Positions 33,866-42,874 of a DNA stretch of 64,000 bases are shown one piece after another. Below the pieces are notes generated by a model. The model worked only from the letters and a program-made list of their open reading frames with translations, was not told where the DNA came from and ran no database searches. Within the stretch, counting starts at the first letter, position 1. Every line of letters begins with the position of its first letter. A program made the translations under genes and the position numbers. This DNA comes from Brevibacterium sp. ZH18 (GTDB lineage Bacteria > Actinomycetota > Actinomycetes > Actinomycetales > Brevibacteriaceae), in the NCBI RefSeq assembly GCF_022748595.1, contig NZ_JALDSX010000003.1, forward strand, positions 62,001-126,000, in the 5' to 3' direction.

Positions 33866-36800
33866 GTGCCGAAAGACGATTTCGTCCATCTCCACGTCCA
33901 CACCGAGTACTCCATGTTGGACGGTGCGGCCCGCCTCACCGATCTGATGGCGGCGACGAAGGCCTCGGGGATGTCGGCCATCGCGACCACCGACCACGGG
34001 TACCTCTTCGGAGCCTTCGACTTCTGGTCCCAGGCGACTGCGGCCGGCATCAAACCCATCATCGGCGTCGAAGCCTATGTCACCCCGGGAACAGACCGTC
34101 GTGACAAGACGAGGGTGAAATGGCGGACCGAGGAATCACAGAAGCGCGATGACCTCTCCGGCGGTGGTCTCTACACCCACATGACCCTGCTGTCGAAGAA
34201 CAACACCGGCATGCGCAACCTCTTCAAGGCCTCGTCCTATGCCTCACTCGACTCGGTGACCGCGAAATGGCCGCGCCTCGACCAAGATCTGCTCGAGACC
34301 TATTCGGAAGGTCTCATCGCGACGACGGGCTGCCCTTCCGGAGAGATCCAGACCCGTCTGCGCCTAGGCCAGTACGAGGAGGCCAAAGCCGCAGCAGGTA
34401 AGTATCGGGAGCTCTTCGGGCCCGAGAACTACTACTGCGAGCTCATGGACCACGGCCTGTCCATCGAGAAGCGGGTGACCAAGGACCTCCTGCGTCTGTC
34501 GAAGGAGATGGACATTCCGTTGGTTGCGACCAACGACCTGCACTACACCCACGAATCGGATGCGAAGGCCCACGAGGCGCTGCTGGCCATCCAGTCGGGG
34601 TCGAAGCTCATCGAGCCGACCTATGACCAGGGCGGATCGCGCTTCGCCTTCTCCGGCTCCGGGTATTACCTCAAGACCCCGGCGGAGATGCGGGCGCTGT
34701 TCTCCGAGTTCCCCGAGGCATGTGACAACACCCTCGAGATCGCTGAGAAGTGCGAGGTCTCCTTCGACACCTCGGCGAACTACATGCCGAAGTTCCCCTG
34801 CCCGCCGGGAGAGGACGAGACCTCATGGCTGATCAAGGAGGTCGCGAAGGGACTCGACTACCGCTATCCGGGCGGCGTCCCCGACGATGTCCGCAAACAG
34901 GCCGACTACGAGCTCGACATCATCATCTCGATGGGCTTCCCCGGCTACTTCCTCGTCGTCGCCGACTTCATCAACTGGTCGAAGGACAACGGCATCCGGG
35001 TCGGACCCGGCCGTGGCTCGGGCGCAGGCTCCATGGTGGCCTACGCGATGCGCATCACCGACCTCGATCCGCTGCAGCACGGACTGTTCTTCGAGCGCTT
35101 CCTCAACCCGGACCGCGTGTCCATGCCCGACTTCGACGTCGACTTCGATGATCGTCGCCGCGGCGAGGTCATCGACTATGTGACACGGAAGTACGGCGAC
35201 GAGCGTGTGGCGATGATCGTCACCTACGGCACGATCAAGACGAAGATGGCGCTCAAGGACTCCGCGCGTGTGCTCGGCAAGCCCTTCTCGATGGGCGATC
35301 GTCTGACGAAGGCTCTGCCACCGGCAGAGATGGCCAAGGACATCCCGCTCAAGGACATCGAGAACCCCGACTCCAAGCGCTACAAAGAGGCCGGCGAATT
35401 CCGCGAGCTCGTCGACACCGACCCCGAGGCGCGCGAGACCTTCGAGACCGCCAAGGGCATTGAAGGCCTGAAGCGCCAGTGGGGCGTGCACGCCGCGGGC
35501 GTCATCATGTCCTCGGATCCGATCATCGACGTCGTCCCGATCATGCGCCGATTCCAGGACGGGCAGGTGATCACCCAGTTCGACTACCCGACGTCCGAGG
35601 GCCTCGGCCTCATCAAGATGGACTTCCTGGGTCTGAGGAACCTGACGATCATCTCCGACGCGGTTGAGAACATCAAGACCAACCGCGATTTCGACCTCGA
35701 CCTCGAACATCTCGAGCTCGACGATCAGGGCGCCTACGATCTGCTGTCGCGGGGTGACACCCTCGGCGTCTTCCAGCTCGACGGCGGTGGTCTGCGAGCC
35801 CTCCTGCGGCTGATGAAGCCCGACAACTTCGAAGACATCTCCGCGACCATTGCGCTGTACCGTCCGGGCCCCATGGGTGCGGACTCCCATACGAACTTCG
35901 CGCTGCGCAAGAATGGTCTCCAGGAAGTCACTCCGATCCACCCGGAGCTCGAAGAGCCTCTCCAGGACATTCTCGGCACCACCTACGGCCTCATCATCTA
36001 CCAGGAGCAGGTGATGGCGATCGCGCAGAAGGTCGCTGGCTATTCGCTGGGCCAAGCCGACATTCTGCGTCGCGCCATGGGTAAGAAGAAGAAGTCGGAG
36101 CTGGACAAGCAGCAGGTCGGGTTCTTCGGCGGCATGAAGGAGCGCGGCTATTCGGAACCCGCTGCTCAGGCGCTGTGGGACATCCTGCTCCCGTTCTCCG
36201 ACTATGCGTTCAACAAGGCCCACTCCGCAGCCTATGGACTCGTGTCCTACTGGACGGCCTTCCTCAAGGCGCACTACACGGCCGAATACATGGCCGCCCT
36301 GCTGACATCGGTGGGCGACAACAAGGACAAGCTCGCGATCTACCTCAATGAGTGCCGGCGGCTGGGCATCACCGTACTTCCGCCCGACGTCAACGAGTCC
36401 TCGCTGCATTTCACCCCTGTCGGAACGGACATCCGCTTCGGCTTGGGAGCAGTGCGCAACGTCGGCGCCAATGTGGTCGACGGGATCGTCGAAGCTCGCG
36501 CGGAGAAGAGCGCCTTCACCTCCTTCACCGACTTCCTCGACAAGGTCCCCAGCCACGTCTGCAACAAGCGCACCATCGAATCACTGATCAAGTCCGGCGG
36601 CTTCGACTCCCTGGGCCACACCCGTCGGTCGCTGGTCGAGGTGCACGAAGAAGCCGTCGACTCGGTCATCGGCGTTAAGCGGCAGGAGGCCAACGGCCAG
36701 TTTGACCTGTTCGCGGGCCTCGGCGGAGGCGACGACGGGCCCAGCTTCTCGGTCGCGATCCCCGACCGCCCCGAATGGGAGAAGAAGGAGAAGCTCGCGT

Positions 36801-37423
36801 TCGAGCGCGACATGATCGGCCTCTACGTCTCCGACCACCCGCTCAACGGACTCGAAGGCGTCCTCGCCGCCGAATCAGAGGCCTCCATCGCCGAGGTGGT
36901 CGACCCCGAGACCCACCGCCACGACGGATCGCAGGTCAAGATCTGCGGAATGATCACGCAGGTCCAGCGCAAGGTCTCGAAGAACTCGGGCAAGCCGTAC
37001 GCAATCGTCACGGTGGAGGACCTCGAGGCCGAAGTCGAAGTCATGTTCTTCGGCGATACGTACGAACCCGTGGCCAGTCTGCTGGCCACCGACCTCGTCA
37101 TCTCACTGACCGGCCGGATCCGTCTCTCCGACGACCGTCCGACCTCGATGATGGCGATGTCGATGACGATCCCCGATGTCACCGACCCGAAGGATCGACC
37201 GCTCAACCTCATGATGCCGATGGAAAAGGCCACCGAGGAGATGGCGGGAAAGCTGCGGCGCATCCTCGAATCGAATAAGGGACAGACAGACGTGCACCTG
37301 ATCCTGTCCCAGCCGGGCAGGCAGACGGTCATGCGACTCGACCGCTCGATCCGCGTCGATCCGAATCCGAGTCTCTACGGCGACCTCAAGGCGCTGCTGG
37401 GCTCTCGCTGCTTCAGCGGCTGA
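33866..37423 (+). CDS. dnaE: DNA polymerase III alpha subunit
   Basis: Replicative C-family polymerase, 1185 residues, of the DnaE1 type. The N-terminal PHP domain keeps its metal ligands (HLHVHTEYS, TTDHG, GVEAYV, TGCPSGE, NDLHY), suggesting an active proofreading PHP site as in mycobacterial DnaE1. The palm has RVGPGRGSGAGSMVAYAM and the catalytic aspartates in MPDFDVDFDD. The C-terminus has a helix-hairpin-helix region and an OB fold (KICGMITQVQRKVSKNSG). The start is GTG 33866 after GGAAGGCTGCCA. Confidence 0.97.
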   Translation: MPKDDFVHLHVHTEYSMLDGAARLTDLMAATKASGMSAIATTDHGYLFGAFDFWSQATAAGIKPIIGVEAYVTPGTDRRDKTRVKWRTEESQKRDDLSGGGLYTHMTLLSKNNTGMRNLFKASSYASLDSVTAKWPRLDQDLLETYSEGLIATTGCPSGEIQTRLRLGQYEEAKAAAGKYRELFGPENYYCELMDHGLSIEKRVTKDLLRLSKEMDIPLVATNDLHYTHESDAKAHEALLAIQSGSKLIEPTYDQGGSRFAFSGSGYYLKTPAEMRALFSEFPEACDNTLEIAEKCEVSFDTSANYMPKFPCPPGEDETSWLIKEVAKGLDYRYPGGVPDDVRKQADYELDIIISMGFPGYFLVVADFINWSKDNGIRVGPGRGSGAGSMVAYAMRITDLDPLQHGLFFERFLNPDRVSMPDFDVDFDDRRRGEVIDYVTRKYGDERVAMIVTYGTIKTKMALKDSARVLGKPFSMGDRLTKALPPAEMAKDIPLKDIENPDSKRYKEAGEFRELVDTDPEARETFETAKGIEGLKRQWGVHAAGVIMSSDPIIDVVPIMRRFQDGQVITQFDYPTSEGLGLIKMDFLGLRNLTIISDAVENIKTNRDFDLDLEHLELDDQGAYDLLSRGDTLGVFQLDGGGLRALLRLMKPDNFEDISATIALYRPGPMGADSHTNFALRKNGLQEVTPIHPELEEPLQDILGTTYGLIIYQEQVMAIAQKVAGYSLGQADILRRAMGKKKKSELDKQQVGFFGGMKERGYSEPAAQALWDILLPFSDYAFNKAHSAAYGLVSYWTAFLKAHYTAEYMAALLTSVGDNKDKLAIYLNECRRLGITVLPPDVNESSLHFTPVGTDIRFGLGAVRNVGANVVDGIVEARAEKSAFTSFTDFLDKVPSHVCNKRTIESLIKSGGFDSLGHTRRSLVEVHEEAVDSVIGVKRQEANGQFDLFAGLGGGDDGPSFSVAIPDRPEWEKKEKLAFERDMIGLYVSDHPLNGLEGVLAAESEASIAEVVDPETHRHDGSQVKICGMITQVQRKVSKNSGKPYAIVTVEDLEAEVEVMFFGDTYEPVASLLATDLVISLTGRIRLSDDRPTSMMAMSMTIPDVTDPKDRPLNLMMPMEKATEEMAGKLRRILESNKGQTDVHLILSQPGRQTVMRLDRSIRVDPNPSLYGDLKALLGSRCFSG

Positions 37424-37458
37424 TTCGGGGTGCCAGGCACTGCTCGTGGCCTCGGGAC

Positions 37459-37471
37459 TAGAATGGTGCGG
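37459..37471 (+). promoter_or_regulatory. -10 element for a leaderless start
   Basis: TAGAAT (37459-37464) is followed by 7 nt and GTG at 37472. The geometry is identical to that at lspA. The alternative ATG at 37463 lies inside the -10 and could not be on such a transcript. Confidence 0.6.
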
Positions 37472-38773
37472 GTGAACATACTGGACTTCCGCGGCGAGAC
37501 CCTGAACAAGAGATTCCTCAAGCAGCGACTGCCCCGTGCGGCCGCCACCCATGCCGACATCGAACGGCGCGTGGCCGATCTGCTGGCTGAGGTCAGGACC
37601 GGCGGTTCGCATGCCGTGAAGGAATTCACTGCCCGCTTCGACTCTGTCGAACTCGAATCGCTGCGAGTGCCTGTGAGCGAGTTGGAACGCGCCGAGGCTG
37701 AGCTGGACCCTGCGGTCAAGGACGCGCTGATCGAGTCGATCTCCCGGGCGCGGAAGGTCGCTGACGACCAGCGACCCCACGACGTCCGCACCGAACTGGG
37801 CTCCGGAGCGTTCGTGACGACACGACACCTTCCGATCGAACGGGTCGGACTCTACGTACCCGGCGGTCTGGCGGTCTATCCTTCGACCGTCGTGATGAAC
37901 GTCGTTCCCGCACAGGCGGCAGGAGCCGCCTCCCTGGCCATTGCGAGTCCTCCTCAGAGCAACGGCCTGCCGCACCCGACGGTGCTCGCCACGGCCAGCA
38001 TCCTCGGCGTCGACGAAGTCTGGGCGATGGGCGGTGCGCAGGCCATCGGTGCCTTGGCCTACGGCCTCGACGACGATGAGGAACTGGCTCCCGTCGACCT
38101 CATCACCGGCCCCGGCAATGCCTATGTGGCGGCGGCGAAGTCGCTCATGCGCTCTCAGGTCGGCATCGATGCGGTGGCCGGACCCACGGAGATCATCATC
38201 CTCGCGGACTCCACCGCTGACCCGTCGTTCGTCGCAGCCGACCTCATCAGTCAGGCAGAACACGATGAACTAGCCGCCTCCGTCCTCGTCACGGACTCGA
38301 CCGAGCTGGCCGACCAGGTGCGGGCCGAACTCGAAGTTCAGGCGCCGGCTGCAGCCCACTCGGATCGCATCGGCGTCGCCCTGGCCGGAGATCAGTCGGC
38401 CATCGTCCTCGTCGATGACCTCGACGCGGGCATCGCCGTGGTCAACGGCTATGCCGGCGAACACGTCGAGGTCCACACCGCCGACGCTTCAGCAGCGGCG
38501 CAGCGGATCACCAACGGGGGAGCCGTGTTCGTGGGTGACTGGGCGCCGGTCGCACTCGGCGACTACTGTGCCGGCTCGAACCACGTTCTGCCGACGATGG
38601 GAACCGCCGCCCACGGCTCCGGCCTGGGCGTGCACTCCTTCATCAAGGTCAGTCAGGTCATCGACTATGACCGTGCCGCATTGTCAGAGGTCGCCGACCA
38701 TATCGCAGTGCTGTCTGCCAGCGAACAGCTCCCGGCTCACGGCCAGGCTGTTCGCATTCGGTTCGAGGAGTAG
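37472..38773 (+). CDS. hisD: Histidinol dehydrogenase
   Basis: A 433-residue NAD- and zinc-dependent enzyme for the last two steps of histidine synthesis, L-histidinol to L-histidine. Signatures include [56 protein letters not shown] and the C-terminal [24 protein letters not shown] 37472 is chosen over ATG 37463 on promoter grounds. No other his gene is in the window. Confidence 0.95.
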   Translation: MNILDFRGETLNKRFLKQRLPRAAATHADIERRVADLLAEVRTGGSHAVKEFTARFDSVELESLRVPVSELERAEAELDPAVKDALIESISRARKVADDQRPHDVRTELGSGAFVTTRHLPIERVGLYVPGGLAVYPSTVVMNVVPAQAAGAASLAIASPPQSNGLPHPTVLATASILGVDEVWAMGGAQAIGALAYGLDDDEELAPVDLITGPGNAYVAAAKSLMRSQVGIDAVAGPTEIIILADSTADPSFVAADLISQAEHDELAASVLVTDSTELADQVRAELEVQAPAAAHSDRIGVALAGDQSAIVLVDDLDAGIAVVNGYAGEHVEVHTADASAAAQRITNGGAVFVGDWAPVALGDYCAGSNHVLPTMGTAAHGSGLGVHSFIKVSQVIDYDRAALSEVADHIAVLSASEQLPAHGQAVRIRFEE

Positions 38774-38775
38774 AG

Positions 38776-39273
38776 ATGCGTTGTCCGTTCTGCCGGGAGT
38801 CCGATTCCCGAGTCGTCGATTCGAGAACCAGCGAAGACGGTGCGGCCATCCGGCGCAGGCGTCAGTGCCGCCATTGCGGCCGACGATTCACCACCATGGA
38901 GGCGACGAGTCTCTCGGTCATCAAGCGCTCAGGCGTGACCGAGGAGTTCTCGCGCCAGAAGATCATGTCCGGGGTCCGAAAGGCCTGCCAGGGACGACCG
39001 GTCAACGACGACGACCTCGCGAAGCTCGCGCAGAAGGTCGAAGAGGACATCCGTTCGAAAGGCATCGCGGAGATCGATGCCGACGAGGTGGGTCTGAGCA
39101 TCCTCGAACCGCTGCGTGAGCTCGACCAGGTCGCCTACCTGCGTTTCGCCAGCGTCTACCAGGGCTTCGATTCGCTCGAGGACTTCGAGACGACGATCGA
39201 CTCTCTGCGTGCAGACGCAGCACTGAAATCGGGCGAGGCCAGAGAGGCTGTGCCCGAAGATTTCCAGAACTGA
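38776..39273 (+). CDS. nrdR: Ribonucleotide reductase repressor NrdR
   Basis: A 165-residue ATP/dATP-sensing repressor of ribonucleotide reductase genes. The N-terminal zinc ribbon has C3, C6, C31 and C34 ([17 protein letters not shown] and QCRHCGRRF). An ATP-cone domain follows (about 46-136, [20 protein letters not shown] to FASVYQGF). It starts 2 nt after hisD behind GGAGTAGAG. No nrd structural gene or NrdR box was found nearby. Confidence 0.96.
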   Translation: MRCPFCRESDSRVVDSRTSEDGAAIRRRRQCRHCGRRFTTMEATSLSVIKRSGVTEEFSRQKIMSGVRKACQGRPVNDDDLAKLAQKVEEDIRSKGIAEIDADEVGLSILEPLRELDQVAYLRFASVYQGFDSLEDFETTIDSLRADAALKSGEAREAVPEDFQN

Positions 39274-39303
39274 CGAATTCATCGAAGAATTCTCGGAGCT
39301 GAG

Positions 39304-39333
39304 TTCACCAGTACTGCGATAGTTGTGTAATAT
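39304..39333 (+). promoter_or_regulatory. Sigma-70-type promoter ahead of a structured, gene-free stretch
   Basis: TTCACC (39304-39309), an 18-bp spacer, then TAATAT (39328-39333). The predicted start is near 39340, the first base of a run of strong RNA hairpins. No gene follows on this strand. Confidence 0.55.
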
Positions 39334-39339
39334 TGACAG

Positions 39340-39508
39340 TGCGCGCTTCGGCGCGCGGCCGCTTGCGGTTCGGAGGGGAAGCCGAACCGTCAGGCGGCCC
39401 TTTAATTTCCCCCGCAGAGTCTCATGGGACACCCATGGGCAACCACATCTGCACTCAGTCCACAGACGTCCGCAGGGCGCATCGGAGGCGACTCCGGTGC
39501 GCCCTGCG
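39340..39508 (+). ncRNA. Candidate structured non-coding RNA
   Basis: Four hairpins in a row are visible. H1 is GCGCGC-TTCG-GCGCGC (39341-39356). H2 is GGCCGC (39357) paired with GCGGCC (39394), enclosing CGGTTCGG / CCGAACCG with loop AGGGGAAG. H3 is GCAGA / TCTGC (39414, 39448), enclosing CATGGG-ACA-CCCATG. H4 is a 17-bp stem (39471-39487 with 39492-39508) closed by a GCGA tetraloop. The H2 loop GGGGAA can pair with TTCCCC at 39407-39412, forming a pseudoknot. I do not recognise the family; it does not match tmRNA, RNase P or SRP RNA landmarks. The 3' end is uncertain. Confidence 0.5.
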
Positions 39509-39575
39509 GCGATTTCGATGGGACTCTCGTCCGTATCCTCGGTGTGAGGTTCCTGCCTTCGCTGCGGTCCAGCGG

Positions 39576-39634
39576 CCGACGTGCCGGCTGGTCCGATCAG
39601 CCGACGTGCCGGCTGGTCCGATCAGCCGGCGTGG
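39576..39634. repeat. 25-bp tandem repeat (2.4 copies) spanning the helD stop
   Basis: Two perfect 25-bp copies (39576-39600 and 39601-39625) and a partial third. The helicase stop codon (39622-39624, minus strand) lies inside copy 2. Each copy contains an arm pair CCGGCTG / CAGCCG(G) able to form a hairpin with loop GTCCGAT. Confidence 0.85.
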
Positions 39635-41832
39635 AGCTCGCTCAGCTCGGTGTCGACCGACGCCAACATCCGCAGCCGGTCAGTCGTTCTCGTCAGCGCC
39701 ACATAGAGCGCACCGACGCCGTCTTCGTGACCGGTCGGGGCGATGAGCCCCGGCTCGAGGATGACAACCGAGTCGAACTCGAGGCCCTTGGCCTGCTGTG
39801 GAGTGATGACCGCGATCTGATGGTCGAGGCCGATGACGGAACGACCGATGTCGAAGCTGGCAAGCACCTCGGCGACGGAATCGATCAGGCTATCCGGAGC
39901 GATGACGGCGATCTTGCCGCCGGCCACGGCCTCGACCTCGGCGGCGACCGCAGGTGCGAGCGCATCCACGGTATCAGCAGTCGAGGCGAACGTGTCGAGT
40001 CGCGGATCGGGCCCACCCTGACGCACGGACTCGACGAGTTCGAGCTGCGGGAAATGGCGGTGCAGGTAGCGGTTCGCCAGATCCATCACCGACTGCGGAG
40101 TGCGGTAGGAGACCGTGAGCACCTGCAGAGCGTATCGGTCGCCGACGAACTCGGACAGGATTGACTCCCAGGTGCGCGAATTGTCGACGTGCGAGGACTG
40201 GGCCAGGTCGCCCACGACCGTTGCCGACTTCGACGGGACCCGGCGGAAGAGCACCCGCCACTGCATCGGTGAGAGCTCCTGGGCCTCGTCGACGACGAGG
40301 TGACCATAGGTCCACTCGCGGTCGTCGATCGCGCGCTCGGCCAATGTGATAGTCGGGCCCTCTTCCTCCCAGCGGGCGGCCAAAGACTCGGCATCGATCA
40401 TCCCTGCGGTGTCAGTCATGTCGACGACGGCCTCGGCGTATTCCCGGGCAGAGTCGTCGCGGGCGGCGGTCTGCTGAGGGCTGGTTCCGAGCAGTTCGGC
40501 CAGCTCGTCGAGGAGCGGTACATCCTCGACCGTGTACGCGGAATCGGCCGGGCGTATCAGCTTCGCCTGATCGGCGGGCGAGAGCAGATTCCGGGCGGCG
40601 GCCTGCAGCTTATGCGGCTTGGACAGAAGCGCGCGCAGGGCCCCGGCAGGGTTGATCGGGAACCAGGCGAGGTTGAGCGCACGACGCACGTCGACACTCG
40701 AACGCAGCTCTTCCATCAGTTCCGGCAGTCGCTCACCGGCACCGTCGAGGCCCATCTGCCGAGCCAGGTCTTCGGCGAGGATCTTGAGCAGCCCGGAGAC
40801 GAATCCGTTCCGCGCGGCATTGTGCGCATCGCCGCTGCGTCGAGCCCGTTCTCTGGCTGTGCGGACGTCGCGGCGGCGGAGCCAGATCGTGTGTGAGCCG
40901 ACGCGCAGCTCTTCGTCCTGATCGGGAATCCGTTCGTAATTGGCGATGTGGTTCTTCAGCACCGCCGCCATCTCCGTCCTGCCCTTGACAACGGCGACGT
41001 CGGTGGCGTCGGCGAGTTCGGTGTCGAGGCCCGGGTAGAGCTGACCGGGGGTCAGCAGAAGAGCACCGGTCTCGCCGAGGCTGGGCAGGACCTTTTCGAT
41101 GTACTTGAGGAAGACGGGGGAGGGCCCGACGAGCAGCACACCTGACTTAGCGATGCGCTCACGGTGTCGGTAGAGGAGGAAGGCAGCACGGTGGAGTGCC
41201 ACCGCGGTCTTCCCGGTTCCCGGTCCGCCCTGGACTACGAGCACGCCCTGGAGAGGTTGGCGGATGATCGCGTCCTGCTCGGCCTGGATGGTGGCGACGA
41301 TATCGCCCATCCGTCCGGTCCTGTGGTTGGTCAGTGCTGCGATCAGTGCGCCCTCACCCTGCAGGTTCGACCTGTCCGCGTCGTTAAGGGCCTCGAGGTC
41401 GAGTACATCGTCCTCGAGATCGGTGACCTTCCGGTTCTTCGTCACGAGGTGACGGCGACGTACGACTCCTGAGGGGTTGGCCGCCGTCGACTGATAGAAG
41501 CGCTCAGAGGCCGGCGCCCGCCAATCGATGAGGATCTGCTGGCGGTCGGCGTCTGTGAGTCCGATCCGGCCGATATAGCTCGGTTCGGGGTCGTCCTTGA
41601 GGTCGAGGCGACCGAAGCACAGACCGTCCTCGGCACTGTTGAGCCTGATCAGCTGATCCTCATACAGAGTCGCGAACGCGTCGCGTTCGCTCCGGTGCTG
41701 ATGATTGCCGCCGACTTCGGTGATCCTCACTGTGCCCAATCGGGCCATGGTCTCATCGCGCAGTTCGTCGAGTCGTGCATAGAGCTCGTCGAGTTTGATC
41801 TGCTCGACGCGTATTTCTGAAGTCTCCGTCAT
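39622..41832 (-). CDS. helD: HelD-like superfamily 1 helicase / RNA polymerase recycling factor
   Basis: A 736-residue ATPase. A long N-terminal coiled coil (about 1-60) is followed by split helicase domains. Walker A is VVQGGPGTGKTAVALHRAAF, Walker B is LVVDEAQELSPMQW, and motifs V and VI are QAKGLEFDSVVILEPG and LYVALTRTTDRL. Length and layout fit actinobacterial HelD (class II), which dislodges stalled RNA polymerase and in some species gives rifampicin tolerance. The ATG at 41832 follows GGGAAGGTGAG closely. An upstream inverted repeat overlaps the -10. The gene ends inside a 25-bp tandem repeat. Confidence 0.88.
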   Translation of the reverse strand: MTETSEIRVEQIKLDELYARLDELRDETMARLGTVRITEVGGNHQHRSERDAFATLYEDQLIRLNSAEDGLCFGRLDLKDDPEPSYIGRIGLTDADRQQILIDWRAPASERFYQSTAANPSGVVRRRHLVTKNRKVTDLEDDVLDLEALNDADRSNLQGEGALIAALTNHRTGRMGDIVATIQAEQDAIIRQPLQGVLVVQGGPGTGKTAVALHRAAFLLYRHRERIAKSGVLLVGPSPVFLKYIEKVLPSLGETGALLLTPGQLYPGLDTELADATDVAVVKGRTEMAAVLKNHIANYERIPDQDEELRVGSHTIWLRRRDVRTARERARRSGDAHNAARNGFVSGLLKILAEDLARQMGLDGAGERLPELMEELRSSVDVRRALNLAWFPINPAGALRALLSKPHKLQAAARNLLSPADQAKLIRPADSAYTVEDVPLLDELAELLGTSPQQTAARDDSAREYAEAVVDMTDTAGMIDAESLAARWEEEGPTITLAERAIDDREWTYGHLVVDEAQELSPMQWRVLFRRVPSKSATVVGDLAQSSHVDNSRTWESILSEFVGDRYALQVLTVSYRTPQSVMDLANRYLHRHFPQLELVESVRQGGPDPRLDTFASTADTVDALAPAVAAEVEAVAGGKIAVIAPDSLIDSVAEVLASFDIGRSVIGLDHQIAVITPQQAKGLEFDSVVILEPGLIAPTGHEDGVGALYVALTRTTDRLRMLASVDTELSELHAG

Positions 41833-41845
41833 CTCACCTTCCCAA

Positions 41846-41865
41846 TCGGCATTCAATTATGCCGA
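41846..41865 (-). promoter_or_regulatory. Inverted repeat overlapping the helD -10
   Basis: TCGGCAT and ATGCCGA form perfect 7-bp arms around 6 nt. On the minus strand the centre includes CATAAT, a likely -10 for helD, so a repressor site is plausible. Confidence 0.45.
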
Positions 41866-41918
41866 ACTTTCCTCACCGGGAGTACCCGAAAGGAAACATT
41901 CACCCTCGGTGTGTTTCG

Positions 41919-42713
41919 TCACAGCCCCAGACGAGCGCGCAGCGGCTGTGCCGAGAGGAAGGTCGCCATGGTCGCCGCAGTGCGCAGACTCCGGTCGAGT
42001 TCGGGGGCAGGCAAGGGTGTGTTCGACGCGATGACGACCACGTTTCCACGGCGTCGTCCCTTGAGAATCCCCGGTTCGGCGGCCGCAGCGATATGGGCGA
42101 ACGACGCTGACAGGAGCTCGATCTCCGACCGGAGGACCTTGTGGTCACCGGAGTCGGGGACATTGGCGAGATAGAGTCCCGAGTCCTTGAGGATGCTCGC
42201 GCAGGTGGAGAAGAACTGATCGGTCTGCAACGCCGGTGGCACCGAATCATGGTCGAAGGCATCGCGAACGAGGACGTCGAGAGTGTCAGGGCGGAACTTC
42301 TCGACCTCCGCGGCTCCGTCGCCCGCCCGCAGCGCCAGCGCGGGGGAGCGGGGCAGATCGAACCAAGTGCGGGAGTAGTCGAGGAGAGCCGAATCGATGT
42401 CGATCGCTGTCTGCTTCGAACCGGGACGGGTCGAGTGCAGCGCCCTGGCCAATGCGCAGCCAGCGGCGCCGATGTGAACTGCCCGCAGCGGGCCGGGCGG
42501 GAACTGGAAGTCGATGATCCGCGCCATCCAGTCCAGATATTCGAAGTCCAGGCGGGCCGGGTCACTGAGTGTGATCGATGATGACGGCACTCCGTTGACA
42601 TGGAGAACGTAGCTGTCGGGCTCGCCGTCGAGCTTCTCCAAGTACGCGCTCCCGGTCGAGATGTCGACGACTTGTGAGCCAGGTGCTGTGTATATCCGTC
42701 TTTTCGCCACCAC
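41919..42713 (-). CDS. Spermidine-synthase-fold methyltransferase-like protein
   Basis: A 264-residue protein resembling polyamine aminopropyltransferases and related methyltransferases. A beta-rich N-terminus (YLEKLDGEPDSYVLHVNGVP) precedes a Rossmann core with the nucleotide-binding strand LRAVHIGAAGCALARAL (about 97-113) and the acidic residues of TAIDIDSALLDYSR. VLVRDAFDHDSVP corresponds to the region of the active-site aspartate in spermidine synthases. Many actinobacterial proteins of this fold are not polyamine enzymes, so the substrate is not assigned. It lies 86 nt from helD in the same direction. Confidence 0.75.
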   Translation of the reverse strand: MVAKRRIYTAPGSQVVDISTGSAYLEKLDGEPDSYVLHVNGVPSSSITLSDPARLDFEYLDWMARIIDFQFPPGPLRAVHIGAAGCALARALHSTRPGSKQTAIDIDSALLDYSRTWFDLPRSPALALRAGDGAAEVEKFRPDTLDVLVRDAFDHDSVPPALQTDQFFSTCASILKDSGLYLANVPDSGDHKVLRSEIELLSASFAHIAAAAEPGILKGRRRGNVVVIASNTPLPAPELDRSLRTAATMATFLSAQPLRARLGL

Positions 42714-42874
42714 TCACTTGTATGCCACATGCGTCCCGGTGGCAATTCGGCCCGCTGCTGCGTGTGGACAGCAGCGGGCACTCATGTGCGTTTCGCCTGT
42801 GGATACCCGCGCGGTTTCCACAGCCGAAGATCTCCCCCTGGTCAGGCTCTGCCTGCCGGCATTGGAGTGGAGTC

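Noticed and set aside
39340-39508. tmRNA, RNase P RNA, SRP RNA or cobalamin riboswitch
   Set aside because: No CCA-type acceptor end or tag frame, no GAGGAAAGTCC, no SRP GGAAGGAAGCAG-like segment, and no complete B12 box; no downstream gene for a riboswitch.
39424-40164. A 246-codon plus-strand reading frame after nrdR
   Set aside because: It runs antisense through the helD gene, whose motifs are unmistakable, and covers the structured RNA region; high GC keeps antisense frames open.
41919-42713. True spermidine synthase
   Set aside because: The fold is recognisable, but polyamine-binding residues could not be confirmed and no polyamine genes are near.
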